Positions 1 through 12,759 of a stretch of 64,000 nucleotides of DNA are shown piece after piece. The DNA lies in assembly GCA_020726505.1 (NCBI GenBank), contig JAHLEZ010000015.1, forward strand, positions 1,612,001 to 1,676,000, written 5' to 3'. Both the position numbers and the translations under genes were made by a program. This stretch comes from Leptodontidium sp. MPI-SDFR-AT-0119 (Eukaryota > Ascomycota > Leotiomycetes > Helotiales > Leptodontidiaceae). Numbering within the stretch: the first letter of the stretch is position 1; each line of letters opens with the position of its first letter. Below the pieces are notes generated by a model that worked only from the letters and a program-made list of their open reading frames with translations, was not told the origin of the DNA and did no database searches.

Positions 1-375
1 CACAAATGTTTCGAGATTCTGGAAAATCGACCTCATGATGATGTCCATGGATCAGGGGATAATCATTCGAGTGCTGCCAATGGTGGGCCGGGAGGCGCTC
101 AAACAGACGAAGAGGACGAGGATGAAGATGAAGATGGAAGTGACGAGGACGAGGACGACGAGGAGGAGGAAGACGACAATGGAACTGCGATTGGAGCCCC
201 TCTTGGAGTTGATCCAGATGAGACGGAATCCGAGATGTCAGATCACGACAATTCCGACTCCGATTCTTGGGATGGCTCTGATGACGGGCGATCGAACGTC
301 AGGCTTCGGTTGAGGGAGATTCTATTCTACGACGATAAGGTTTCTATTTTCAAGGCTCGGCATGGGAAGCTTTAA
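1..375 (+). CDS. C-terminal end of an unidentified acidic protein (partial)
   Basis: The frame is open from the first base to a TAA at 373-375 and gives 124 residues. It enters from the left edge, so the start is missing. The middle is a very acidic run of Asp and Glu (about residues 43-63). A Ser/Asp-rich segment follows, and the last 20 or so residues are basic and hydrophobic, with the strings REILFYDDKVSIF and KARHGKL. Such an ordered tail after an acidic linker suggests a conserved C-terminal motif, but I do not recognise the family. The other frames here give only low-complexity Arg/Lys or Met-rich peptides. Confidence is good that this is coding; the function is unknown. Confidence 0.6.
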   Translation, partial: HKCFEILENRPHDDVHGSGDNHSSAANGGPGGAQTDEEDEDEDEDGSDEDEDDEEEEDDNGTAIGAPLGVDPDETESEMSDHDNSDSDSWDGSDDGRSNVRLRLREILFYDDKVSIFKARHGKL

Positions 376-3300
376 TACCTATGGGAAGTATAAGCTGGGC
401 TTCGAGAAGCGCCTGATACATTTTTGCTGGAGTTTTTTGAGCGCATTTAGGAGCAGGAAAGAGCATGGCTGTGGCACCAAATAGGTGGAGTCGGGTTTGA
501 ACCAGGAGTCATAGGGAACACTGCAAAACTGGTAAGGAGAAAGGAAAATTCAGCGTTCAGTTGGTATTTCGGAAATGGAAAATGCCATTGTCGGAAATAG
601 CAAAAGAGTATGCTCGACAAGAAAGTTCTCGTTGGCTCGGAAGTATAATTAACTACCATGAAAGTATGGCACATGCATTTCATTTGCGGCCGGTTCAGAG
701 GCTTTATGTGCTTACAAACGTGCAGCTTATCCTAAGCAGGAGGTTATTGCGCACCAATTCTATCCAACAGCTTTATTTGGGGTCTTTTGTTGGCGTAAGC
801 AGACGATGTACAGTATCGGTGGGAGATATTATGGTCACATCCCGCATACACCTCACCATTTTGGCATGATAGGCTCGTTGGCGCCTAGTGACGCTTTGCT
901 CGTAGTGTTATCCATTGGCAGCATCCGACAAGAAGTATTATTGGTGTCGGCGGCCGGGATATGTGAAAGACGACGAAGATAGATAGACGAGACAAGCGAG
1001 TGGCTTACTCAAGGTTCACAGATCCTGTTTATCAACAACCAGTAGTCATTTCGTGCCATCTGACGTGGCAGCAGACTTGATGATACAGTTTGATAGGACT
1101 TCTCGGCGAAAGGCGTCGTCAGTATCGTCTAATTCCGGTCATTCAGCGGCCACCCTCGCTCATTATCCTCGATGTAGTTGGACCTTTGGCGGTTATTGAC
1201 GCATTTGGTGGCAAATGCCTTTTAATTCATCCTCCTCTCTTTTCTTACGTAGCGATCAGTCAATGAGTGCTGACCGCCTAAAGTATTTTATTTGGCATTC
1301 GGTAAAGTCGCCAGCATGCAGCAAGCTGCTGATTCAGGACTTCAAGTCGGCATATCTGACCCATCTCAAGCAATTATAGCAACATTTTCATTCAGGCGGT
1401 GTTTCTCGTTCATGACTTTTCTCTCAGCAATCAGAGTATGATCATCTTCGCCAGAAGATGATTCCAAAGTGGTGGTGGATACACTATTCAACCGGACACC
1501 GAAATTCTGGGGCTTAGTCAGACGCAACGAGTCCTGATTGGCGGGCTCGAGGAATTCTAGCCGAGTCTGCTTGAAGCGCGCTTAGAATACAAACTAACGC
1601 GATACTATTTCGATCGAGGCGGAGGCGCGAGTTTATTGATCCGCATGAAACTCCCGCCGCATCGCACTGCATTATCCGCACAGCCTTTCTCGTTATCGGA
1701 CTCATGAATCATTGGCCTAGCCATGAAGGGGGCTTGAACTTTGAAGCTTCCTTCGAGACAAGCACTGCTGGGCAGAGATCAAGCCACCACCAGATGAACG
1801 ACAGCCGGAGTTAAACCTCGAAGGGCACGGGACACCAGACCAGTCGAATGTCTGGAGGATCCGCATGCTAGAGCGGGTCTCCTGAAACGCCTAATATCTT
1901 TATTTTGGTGGGACTCAAGTGGGAGGACCCGGGGAGAGAACGAGGCATTTCTCACGGAACGCCACAAAACCTGCCATGGGACGGCACATGAATCGTAGAT
2001 CAGATCGGGCAGGTGTTTTTCGCCGCTGCGACAGTGCTCTTACTTCTACATGGGGCCTATGCAGGAGCAGGGAGAAGGGTTTCGTGGGGAATAGTTGTTT
2101 GAAGGACCAATACTGGTAAGGAATCTGGCCCGGCTCGAATGTCTAACTTTTGTTTTATTACATCTGCTGCTTTTACCATCTGATCTTCGCTCTGATCATT
2201 TGAGGATCCGGGCGGGCCTGAGAAGACATTTCCCTTCCTTTACCTGTCAAGCGGCCACGAAAGCCCCATACGCTAGACTGTCAAACTGGAGGGATAGCAG
2301 ACAGGCACGGCGTCGGGAAGAAAATGAAATAACGGCTCGGCGCCTTACAGACATCATGTTGGCGATGTGTGAGTCTGGCAGAAACACTCTGGGCTGCTCA
2401 ATGCCTTGTAAGGGCTAGATTCTGGCTTTCATTGGGTCTCACAAGCCAGCAAAGGCCTCACAGTTGGTATGGAAATGGTGGAGAATGGGCAGTAATCACT
2501 AACCAGTGAAGCGTTGCAGTAGTCCAGTAAATAGTGACTCAACTCCTATAGAGAGGTACACAGCACTTTCAATCCTGTGTGATTAGAAAGTTGATGGTAA
2601 GATGTCGTCGATACACTGTTGGAGTTCAACGCATTTTTTCTGTGTCTTGTCTCAGAGAGATCAAGATTCAGCTATTATTGTTCTCAACTCGAGTTGTTAC
2701 TTCCGAATCAGCCATCAGCCATGTACGCCATTATTGATGTTGTCAAACACTTATTGACACTTTGGTGATCGAGATCTGTTTATCGTGACAGTGCAGCATT
2801 GCCGGAAAGCCGGAGAGTAAGGAAATTACGGGAGTGATAATTAGTAGTACAGTTAATGTTGCACCATGCCCGGGGGACGATAGTCTGTTTGAACTTTGGA
2901 GAAATCTTAAATCTTATTTCTCGTGGCTTGGGACTGCCGGCCAGTGTTTGACAGACGGGAAGGATCATCACGGCCTCGCGATTGGGCCGGCGGGTATTTT
3001 TGAGAGCTCCAACCCTGCTGCAACCCTGTGGGAGCTTGTTTTGAGGCATGGTTTGCTGTGTCTGGTTTGATGAAGAGCGAAAGGTGGAGATGGTAGGAAG
3101 TAAGCTGGCTGCAAGGCGAAGCGTTCTTGGTGAGCTAACTTCAGCCCTTGATGCTCATCACACCAACCAAGCCGTCCTGGGCCTAGCAAACGGCTAGGGA
3201 GCTTCCATTCCTGGATGCCTGTCCTGCCCTGCCCCCTGCCCTGCCTCCTTGTCTGTTATCGTCTCGCGGGGATGTCAATTAACATTGACATTTGACATCA

Positions 3301-5019
3301 AACTTGCCTGTTTCTAGCAAAGAGCTTCCGCTGCTCCCCTGGCTGGGTCGACCCTCTCCTCCCCTCGCTGGCATTCCGAGTTCTCGCTCCACAGTCCTGG
3401 CCTCTGCTCACCGGGGATCGTGATCGATGTGCTCTCTCCAGCGAATCGTAAGTAACAGTTGTCACGCCGATCACCAGGCAACAGACTCGTGCACTGGCGC
3501 GCCGATTCAGCCCTTTGTACGAAGTCCTCAGCGCCATTCAGCACAAATCTCCAGAAGGACAGACACAGACAGGCTGCAGCAGTAATACAGTCCAGTGTCC
3601 GTCCAGCAACTTACCGCATTCAGCGTCAGGGGAAGAGAAGAGAAGAGAACTTCCAAGACACTTCGCTGCACTCTAACTTCACGATCACATCACTTGGGAC
3701 AGGGCATCGGACGACGTTTCCGTGCCCTGAAGCTTGGGTCAGAACAGAACCAGAACAACAATCAACCCAACGTCCAGGGCCATCCCAGTCCCAGTTAGTC
3801 CGTCCCAGTCCCCATACCTTCGTACTGGTCGTGGGGAGCAAGTGGATATGATGTGATGTGATGATGGCCGTAGCTTGCTGCTTTTTGGTCTGATCTGACC
3901 CAAGTGCCACCGCCAAAGCACGACCTCTAAGCTCCGGCGCGGTTGATCTGCAAATACCGCTGTGTCGGGCAGGGCTCTGGTGCTAGGAGCCGGCGATTAC
4001 AGCGGCTGTCACTCACTGCAGTGCTACTCCTGTTCAACAGCCAACGGACGGAGGACAGTACTTCTATTTTGGTGGCTACGGCAAGGCTGCAAAAGTACTC
4101 CTGCCCACGCTACTGGACTGTTACTCGTTACCGGGCTGACGTTGCCTGACAGTGAGTGGGTGGTCTGTCCAGTCTGTCCAGTGCCCGCCCTTCACTGATT
4201 CCAGTGCTGCACGTTTCTTTTCCGGGCCTCCACTCGACCTCCTCCCCCATTTCTGACCAGCAGGGTTTGGTGTCTTCGTGCTGCAGCTGGCAGTCCTCCT
4301 CATCTCAGCAGCAGCTGCTGCGACGGCTAAAAGTGCCTCGTTGAGACGGTTGGGTCACTTTCGATGTCCTTAATTATCCCACATAGCAGGCCCTCTGTGG
4401 CCCAGTGCGGCGAAGAAAGCCAAAAAGCCTGGCGACGGCCTGGGAAGCCTTGTCGTTTCGCACTAAGCTGCACGCAGTAAAGCAGTTCCAGCGAGCGGGA
4501 GGGTCGTCTTTGGCGCATGGCATCTGGTCTGTGAGTGAGTGTGAGCAGCAGTGTGAGTGTGAGTGTGAGTGAGGGGAGACAGGGACTGAGGGCAGCAGCC
4601 AGTCTAGTCGACAAGGAAGCTGATCCTTCGAGAATGGTGCCAAGTAGCTGTGATCTACCCAATGGCACACCTACCACGCCAACGCCTTCTTGGGTATGGC
4701 TAGGTACAATAGCCTTGTTTCCCTTGGGCGAGTTGAGGCGGAGGGAGGGCATTTAATGCTTCTAAGAATCCCTCAAAATATCCAAAATAGGACCTCTCTT
4801 CATTGCACCTCCTCCTCCTCCGCCGCCGCCAGACCTCCACTTGTCAAATGAGCCTCAGTCCTCGGTGCTCTCTTCTCCACGTTTAAAGATCCTCAAGATC
4901 CCTCGAGACCCGAACGACCGCTTTGTCTATTTCGAGTATCATCTCATCTGTTGCTACTTCTCTTCTAAATCTATCCGTATGTGCCGCCGCTGTCATCATC
5001 CACAGCCCCAGACCCAGCC
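376..5019. other. Gene-poor spacer and probable long 5' leader of the C2H2 gene
   Basis: No frame in this 4.6 kb combines length, a good start context and family-like sequence. The longest open stretches are about 140 codons and are compositionally odd (Ser/Arg/Pro rich). The last 220 bases are pyrimidine rich with CTC and CCG repeats, as in fungal 5' untranslated leaders. An unannotated non-coding transcript cannot be excluded. Confidence 0.5.
4531..4575. repeat. GTGA/GTGTGA microsatellite
   Basis: Alternating GTGA and GTGTGA units with one CAGCA interruption, in the spacer upstream of the C2H2 gene. Confidence 0.8.
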
Positions 5020-6572
5020 ATGGATGCTTTCTATATAGACCCGAGTGTACAAGACTCACGTCAATGCAGATCAAGATCCGACAGTCATCTCTCCTCGACC
5101 GCCGCACAGTTCCAGGGCCTGAACATCACCAACCTATCGCCGCCAAACGAGCAAGTAAGGACTTCCTCAGGCATTCATCACTCCCCCGACTTTCGCACTA
5201 CTTCACCCCCAGAGTTCCTCGATCAAGGCTCCCATCCTTCGCCCAAAACCATCGTCACAGCTCCAGTTCCACAGCAGTACACGTCTTTCCCACTTCTTTC
5301 TGACAGTGACTTGGATGCCAACTGGTCCTACCTCAACGCAACTGAAGAGCATTCAGGGTCTGCACCCCTACTTAGACTCGACCCTGCCCAGTCTTTCCCA
5401 GGAGAGCATCAGCACCTTGGTGATCAGAGATCCATACGCTCAAATTCCAATCCCGCAACCATGAGGTATGTGTCCATCTTTCTACCTGGGCGAAACACTT
5501 TCAAAGTTTGTTTGCTAACGTATCTTTAGCACTTTGGGTATTCAACAGTTCGACTCTCGGTTTGATGCCGGTATGCATAATGGCATTCGTCACACATACA
5601 CTTGGCCTCGTAAGTTGCAAAACATGCTTTTGACATTGAAGAAACTAAGTCTCGTAGAATTCGATATGAACGATCAGTTCATCCAGCAGAATCAGAACCT
5701 CAACCCTGGACAGTTAACTCCTCTATATGATGAGCCTAAGCTTCTTCCTGTGTACTCGAGATCCCTTTCATCTAGTCCTCCTCGAGCCAACCTCACTCCA
5801 GAGCAGAGAGAGTTGAAGCGGCAGCGTGACCACGCTCGACGAGACTCAAAGACGCAACTGAGGAGGGAAAGGTCCGCCAGCAACACAAGCAACCGTAGCA
5901 ATCCTTATATTGCATCTCAAAACGGTTCTCCAGACTTGTTGCCCAGAACACTTCCAGAATATGCGTCCAATCTTACTCCATCTCCTCTTCTATCACAAGG
6001 CTCGCTACAGAGTTCTCCTGCTCTCGGCAGTAACTCGTTCCTCGCACCATATTCGCCTCCATTGAACGAACATGGATCCTCTGATATGTATGGACCAGTC
6101 TTCACAATGTAAGTATATTTCTGCCTATACTTCTTCCTTCTTACGTCCACTAATTCTCGCGCCCAGGGGACCTAACGATTTTACATCGAACCCAGCCTTC
6201 ACAATGCCTTTCTCCAACACTGGCGGAGAGCCTGGCTTGCAAGCCTTTGCTGGTCGACCACATTCTCTGTCTCTATCTTCAGCTACAGATCCAGCTAGCC
6301 AGTACCGAAACCAAGTCAGTTCGACGGTAGGATCGACGGAATCCGGCGACCATGTACGAGTGGTCCACAGCCGCCCTAAGCCACAGTGCTGGGAGCACGG
6401 CTGTAATGGACGGCAATTTTCCACATTTAGCAACTTGCTTCGCCATCAACGAGAGAAGTCTGGAGCAGCACAGAAGTCTAGCTGTCCAAACTGCGGAGCC
6501 GAGTTTACGAGGACTACTGCTAGGAACGGCCACATGGCACACGACAAGTGCAAATCTCGGAGGAACTCATAG
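5020..6572 (+). CDS. C2H2-type zinc finger protein, probable transcription factor
   Basis: Four exons: 5020-5465, 5530-5609, 5658-6108 and 6167-6572, giving about 460 residues. The introns have GTATGT or GTAAGT donors. The 48-nt second intron is a multiple of three and has no stop, so retention is possible. The start ATG has a strong context (CCAGCCATGG). Residues 1-350 are Ser/Pro/Asn-rich and probably disordered, with a basic stretch near the middle. The C-terminus carries two fingers: CWEHGC followed by FSNLLRHQREK, then CPNC followed by GHMAHDKC (a C2HC variant), ending in a Lys/Arg-rich tail. A C-terminal finger pair after a long disordered region is common in fungal regulators. It is probably a nuclear DNA-binding protein; the target is unknown. 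Confidence 0.85.
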
Positions 6573-8838
6573 GCGGTCTGATCACTTGTTCATGACATGC
6601 ATTCATTGGGCGGCGTATATATTTGGGATGGTTTTTCGGAGTCAGATCTAGAACATTCGTTTGGTTCAAAATGGTCGCAGTGGGAAACACTCGACGGTGG
6701 GACACTTCTCTATACCCTTCTTTTAGCTTCTTCATACCAGATTCATTATTTACAAGACTATACATTTACGAGAAACTGTCACAGCACACAGGCAGACACA
6801 TTGAAAGTGACACCTCGGAGCTGAAAACATGGGCGCACACTGCACATTGGTTGCTGGATGCCAAACGAAGTACCGCGGCAGATGAGCAGTCCCGTGGAGA
6901 GAGAGACAAGATTGAGACAGGGTTTGTTTATCGTTCGAAACACTGCCAACCATGCAGAGCCGAGAGTCTGGGTTGGTGGGAACCTGGGAAGTCAACGTTA
7001 CTAGGCAGGCATCCCAGTGTCCCAAATAAGAAGCATGCACATGGCCGGGAAATGCGCAGTTGTCGAGAATTCGGGCAAGGTTGCCAGCAATAGCGACAGT
7101 AACAGTGGCAGGAGAATCAACGGCGGAGGTTGATTATTCGCACGGCGTGTTGTCGTTGGTGCACGAAAGAGTAAGTGATTTCGAGTGAGGTTCTACATTA
7201 CATAGCCCCTTTTAAAATAGAACAGCCATACCTTAGCTTCGCTGCAACCCCTGCCCACCCATGGATGCCCATGTCCATCCATGCATCCATCCATACTTGA
7301 GGCTTGCGAGCCACAGACCGACGACCTGCACCACCTCCCACCTCCACCTGCACTCGCATCCCTGCCAGCCTTCCCCTTCCCTTCCATTCCCTTCATTCAG
7401 GTCGGCTCGATGGTGCCTGTCATCGCGTGTCGCAGTACCGCGCCTAGTTGATGCGCCTTTAGGTAAGCTGATGGGCGAAGCCACTGAGCGAGATTAAAGC
7501 TCCTTGCCTGGGCTGGAGTGAGATGAGATGGGCTGCAGTGTTTGACTGGCTCTCGACGATCACAGCCGTTTCTGCGCATCCAAGCTGCCGATGTTGTTGT
7601 TGTCGATGTTGTTTTTGGATCCCTTCCCCTTCTCTTCCCGTCGGCGTTGATGAGATAGGGCATTTCTCCCCCCTCTCGCTCCCGAAATCATCATCTCTCC
7701 ATCGATGTCAACCCTTGATCCTAACCGATTCAACCCCTCTCTTCTCCTCCCCTCTCCTCTCATCACTCACTCCCCTTCCCTCTCCTCCATGTCACCGTCC
7801 CATCCTATCCTATCCCATCATCTCAACATGCAGCTGCATGCTGTGCCGTCGGAACACATGGCGCCACAAGAACATGAAACGGTCGGGGGGCTGAAAAAAG
7901 AACAGAACACATGCTCGTCCGGGTGATCCCTGGCCTCTTAGCTGAGATATCTCTGTACACTTCATTTCGCGGTGTGTTGCCGTTCGGCCATCAACTGGCC
8001 GTATTCTTGGAATGAGAGACATCCAGAGGGCAACTCGAAGAGATGACATGAGATGCCACAGCCGGTTCGCTGCCACACCTGCCACGTCCCGTCTCGGTGA
8101 ATAGAGACCCGTCTTAGTGATCCTTCAGCCTTATGGGCTGGTCTAGTAAGTTGTACAGTAACAGTACGACAGAAGGTTAATCTCTCGTGGTAAGGGGGAG
8201 ATTATTGAACACCCAGGCTGGGGAGGGTAGGGTTGGTCGCCGTGCTGTTCGACCAGTCCAGAAATGGGGTGACCTTCTCGGTCCGTTGTGCCGCGTTCCA
8301 GACGACATTCTTGTGCTCAATTCTTGCACTACAGAAGGATATCAATATTGTTCTGCTGCACAGTAGTCGGTGTGCAAGTTGCACCGAGGGACTTCCGTTG
8401 AGGGGGGCCAGAAATCCCTTGGAAGAAACCTAGCGAGACTAGTTGTCCCCAAATTCCGTGTCGAACTTCCAATATTCTTCTCTTCCGGCCGAGAACAAAT
8501 GTCAACAGTTACACTTCTCTGACTATTGCTTACTCACAATGTTGTACTTCACTTACGAGGCTCTACCTCGATCAGATAGCAACTTCTCCGTCGTCATCTG
8601 GAGGTTCTTTTGCTTTGGAACCACACAAAATCTCCGAGAAAATCTCATTTCCTGCCAATTATCTCGAGGACTCATCCATTTCAGGCAAGTCATGAGTATC
8701 TCACTGCCACGAAAGGGATCACAACATATGAGAACTGGTACGTGATTTACGACGGAGCTTGATGTATTGGACGGATTTGTCCAGCTGTGCACCGCTTGTG
8801 TTTCGTCAAAACCTGTCAAAGACTCTGACCGACTCTAA

Positions 8839-9436
8839 CTACCTTTCCATTTCTCTTCGGAGGTCATCGACGTCGCTGTAGGGTTGGTAGCCCTCAGAGA
8901 CCATCTGCCGAGCCAGAATGCATTGTTGGAGAGTGTCTGGAGACATGGGCGGGACACGACAGATGTAGCTGGGGAATCGAACGTCTTCGATTCCATCCGC
9001 GTTCTCTTCTTCGATCCATATCCACATAGAGGAGTCCTTCGAATACTCTCGATTGTCTGGGAGGAACAATTTCGAGATGTGCACTCAACAGATCTTCGAC
9101 TTGCTCGTTTTGGACATTGTACAGTCGACAGTATTTCTCAAGTCCTTTCCTCTTCCGGGTGATGTTGGCAGACTCAGTTGCCAGAATCTCTCTATTTGTC
9201 TTTCACAAGTCCTACCCATCATTATTAAAGACTGAGGATACCGAGATGATTCACATATTGCGAAGCTCAGTTGCTTGTATCATCCTACTTCTTGGAATAC
9301 TACAACAGAAAGAGGCCCGCCCGTCGGTGGGAACGTTTATCCCTGGAGCCGGATATCTCATGCCAGAGATATCTAGGCGATCTAATTTTCTGTAGATTTC
9401 AAATCGAAATGGGCAATCAGCCAGTGTTGTATCCAT
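8839..9436 (-). pseudogene. Possible remnant of an unidentified minus-strand gene
   Basis: Read on the minus strand, protein-like sequence runs from an ATG at 9436 through a segment with RFEIYRKLDRLDI. It continues after a possible intron (GTGAAT...GGTAG, near 9208-9255) to a TGA just before 9084. From about 9180 to 9050 a neighbouring frame reads equally well (KYCRLYNVQNEQVEDLLSAH). From 9084 to the TAG at 8839 the first frame again looks coding (EDVRFPSYICRV, DVDDLRREMER). Frame alternation plus an in-frame TGA suggests a decayed gene, though a mis-modelled intron could also explain it. Open sequence continues in another frame down to 8553. I do not recognise the family. Confidence 0.3.
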
Positions 9437-11133
9437 TATGCCTTCATCTTCATGGATATGCACAGTTCGCAACGAGAGATGATCTGCTATCACTAATTAT
9501 GGAACATTAAGGAGATGTCTTATGTTCCCTGCAGTCAAATCAATCAAATCAGCTGTTCAGTTGTCCCCATCTGACAGCCATTCTCATCTTTCCACAGCCA
9601 CAAGGTCTTTGCCCCTGGTATACTATCCTTCAGATCGACGTGGGCATTTCCCGATCCCACTTCTCAGTCCCAACTTCCAATCCCCCAAATCCCCAGTCAT
9701 CATCCAAAAAATCTCAAACCTTACTATTGGATATTACTCTTTAACCACCACATCTGATCTGATCGCTGTGATCTTCGTCTCATCATCGCCCAAGTTTTTC
9801 GGGGGCGACCAAAGATTCGTTCTAGACCGTTATAGCTAATTGATGCTCAGTCAGTGTGCTCTAAACCTTATTTAGTGTACGATTCTTTGGGGGCATGTAA
9901 TCTACAAGTCGTCTGAAGCTTTGTATGTTCTAGAGATCTTTCAGTACTGTAAGATTGGGTGGCCTAGATAGGAATTGGTTACTGCTCCTGTACTGTCAGC
10001 AAGGACTCAGCAAGCAATGTCAAACCGTGTAATGGAACCCTCTCGGCTTCGAGCTTCTCCTTCTTCTTTCGCCCTATGATCGTACGCGGCCCTCCAATTA
10101 TTTTTTCTCTTTTCTCGTCACCGATAGTTGATTCTATCTTCCTTTCCAAATACTCTCGCCACCTGCAATCAGGATTGCTTCTCCACTGGGTCCGAAGCTG
10201 CATGTGAACATGGGACATTCTACTTCTCTTGACCCTAAATTAGGGTCTTTTGCACGCCAAATTCAATATTCAAAAACTCAAAGAGATCTCTAGTAGTGGT
10301 ATTGGGAGGGTCACCACGCCGGCGAGTGCGAATGTATCAACCAAGTCTCCAGATAGTATAACTTAAGTCACCGACAGAAAGACACATCCAGTCACATTCT
10401 CGCCTTTTGATCTCCAGCTTTTTGTATTAGCGCCGCTTAGTGTTTATGTCACTTGAGTTTCATATAGATCGTCTTTAGTACAGTAGTATGATCCGACAAT
10501 TATTTCCGTGCGATTGAAATCCCATATCCAGTTCCTGATATAAGCGAGAGTTATCCTCGCGCCTTCATCAGCAACAGCTTTCTACGATATGTACATAGCA
10601 TTCATTAATTAGAGTATGGGAACCATATGCTGAATAACAGAATTTGGTTTCGACCCGTAGGCCAAATCGTGGACGGGAGTTTCAAACTGAGGACAAGATT
10701 CAACCACGATACCATAAAGTCTGGTGTTGATAGGTCCGTGAACGAAGCTGATTCTATAGATTTTTTTGCAAATTCTGCAAGTTCGCGAAGACTTGGAGTT
10801 GAAAGGATATGAGTAGACATAGGCCAGATTGGAAATCGAACCCATTTTCTAGCTCAGAATGTGTCTACAAAATCGGGATGCGCACTCACTGGCCGTCAAC
10901 AAGTAACTCGTTCTACAAAAAGTTGAGAGAAGTACCATATATCATGAAAGCAAAAGTCAACGGGTCTAAATTAAATACGAATCCTGTTCAAAGTGAATTT
11001 GTCAATCTAGACTTTTAACTTTATTTTCTTTGTTTACAGCTCGCCTTTTGCCCCTTTTCTATATTCCTGCCTCAGGCTCCAAGGCCAGCCACTTAACGCC
11101 AACCTGCCGAATCAAACGCGGTCTTCCTTCGCG

Positions 11134-11139
11134 ACGCGT
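11134..11139. promoter_or_regulatory. Candidate MCB (MluI cell-cycle box) upstream of PCNA
   Basis: ACGCGT lies about 150 bp upstream of the first base of the PCNA start codon. In yeasts this hexamer binds MBF and drives late-G1/S expression of DNA replication genes, including PCNA. A pyrimidine-rich tract follows it. Confidence 0.55.
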
Positions 11140-11286
11140 TGTTCCATTTTCCCTCGCTCCCCAAAATCCTCCCTCTCCAAGAATCACAACCACACACCAA
11201 ATCACAACATCACGCAGACTTCTCAGCTCCCATCCCTCCTCAATTTTTGATCACCTTGTCAATCTCCTCATATTTCAACCTTCAAG

Positions 11287-12284
11287 AGTGCGTTCCTCAA
11301 TCTAGATTACCCCTCCTTTCTATCAACATGCTAATTGTGGGGTTGCAGTGTTGGAAGCACGTCTCGAGCAGGCTGATCTTCTGAAAAAGGTGAGCATCTT
11401 CCCGTACCAGCACTCTTCTGAAATCCTTGCTGACTTTATAAGATTGTCGATGCGATCAAAGATCTCGTCCAGGACTGCAACTTCGACTGCAATGACTCCG
11501 GTGTCGCCCTCCAAGCCATGGACAACTCCCACGTTGCGCTCGTGTCCATGATGCTCAAGGCAGAGAGCTTCTCCCCATACCGATGTGATCGTAACGTCGC
11601 CCTCGGTCTCAACCTCACCTCCCTTACAAAAGTGCTCCGCGCCGCCCAGAACGAGGATATCCTCACCATTAAGGCAGAAGACGCGCCTGATGTGCTCAAC
11701 CTGGTCTTCGAGAGCAGCGAGAGCGACAGATTGAGCGAGTATGACTTGAAGCTCATGGATATTGATCAGGAGCACTTGGGTATCCCAGATACGGAGTATG
11801 CTGCTACCATTAGCATGCCTTCTTCCGAGTTCAGCAGAATCTGCAGAGATCTCATGGCTCTGTCCGAGTCTGGTATGTTGTGTCCGGGCGAGTCTGCACT
11901 CACGTAGCTAACTCGTTCCTTTACAGTTTCGATCGAAGCCTCGAAGGATGGTGTCAAGTTCTCTTGCTCTGGTGATATCGGAAACGGTGCTGTCACCCTA
12001 CGAAGCCACAGCAATGTCGAGAAGCCAGACATGAACGTCGAAATCGAGCTCACGGAACCTGTCTCCTTGACCTTCTCCCTCAAATACCTCGTCAACTTCT
12101 GCAAGGCCGCTGGTCTTTCAAAGAGTGTCAAGCTCTGCCTCTCCAACGAAGTTCCTCTGTTGGTTGAATACGCGCTGGCTGGAAGCAGTTACCTTCGGTT
12201 CTACTTGGCCCCCAAGGTATGCTCTTTGGTCTCTGCACTTCTAGCATATGCTAACATTCAACCTAGATTGGTGATGAGGAATAG
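11287..12284 (+). CDS. PCNA: Proliferating cell nuclear antigen (DNA sliding clamp)
   Basis: Homotrimeric clamp that tethers DNA polymerase delta and many repair factors to DNA in the nucleus. Five exons: 11287, 11349-11389, 11443-11872, 11927-12216 and 12267-12284. They give 259 residues, the usual fungal PCNA length. The first coding exon is a single base: the A of ATG is at 11287, and TG follows a 61-nt intron (GTGCGT donor, GCTAAT branch site, TTGCAG acceptor). Without that intron there is no ATG in front of [13 protein letters not shown]. Diagnostic segments are [14 protein letters not shown], the centre-loop region HVALVSMM, the interdomain connector [14 protein letters not shown], and the C-terminal YLAPKIGDEE, the last residues of which come from the final 18-nt exon. 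All introns have canonical ends. Identity is certain; only the split start depends on manual splicing. Confidence 0.97.
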
Positions 12285-12759
12285 ATGAGTTAATGGCAGG
12301 ACGGTAATAAATGATGGTATGGGGTTTTTACAGCATATTCCAAATGCGGCGTGATGGTTGACTTTATGGATATGGACGACTGCTGTTTTCACTTGCATGG
12401 GCGAGACTATGGAATTTTTTTCTGTACCCAAGACTACGTGTTTACGACATGAAGAAATGCAACTTTTCCACCTAAACTCCCTCCGCACAATAACCTCATT
12501 TTTGGAATTTGCATTTCTCATCTGCAGCTCTCACTTGCTTTAGGCTTAGCGCGGGGTAACTTGCAGTAATTGATCGACCCCACCTATGTCACAGTAGCCA
12601 TGACTCCCAGATAAGAAATTGATTCATGACTGAGCAAGAATGCGACTCGCACTACCAACAACTCTCTATGCCTTCCCTTTGTAACCTTCCATAAACTTCA
12701 ACTTGTCCGCTCCTTCAAAACCCCATTCCCCCCGCCGAATTTCCTCTGCAAACGCAACA

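Larger units (their letters stand above)
6573..11286. other. Gene-poor 4.7 kb spacer
   Basis: It holds the 3' flank of the C2H2 gene, pyrimidine-rich tracts near 7.3-7.8 kb, a possible minus-strand gene remnant (listed separately) and the PCNA promoter. The remaining open frames are short and have no recognisable family features. Confidence 0.5.

Noticed and set aside
447..520. B-box-like GGTTCAAACCC on the minus strand, possible tRNA
   Set aside because: The T-stem does not pair and no A-box or cloverleaf can be drawn upstream.
4531..4575. GTGA repeat as a CRISPR-like or regulatory array
   Set aside because: The units are 4-6 nt without spacers; it is a plain microsatellite.
10800..10900. 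GGTTCGATTTCC on the minus strand, possible tRNA
   Set aside because: The base that should close the T-loop is T instead of C, and there is no acceptor or anticodon stem.
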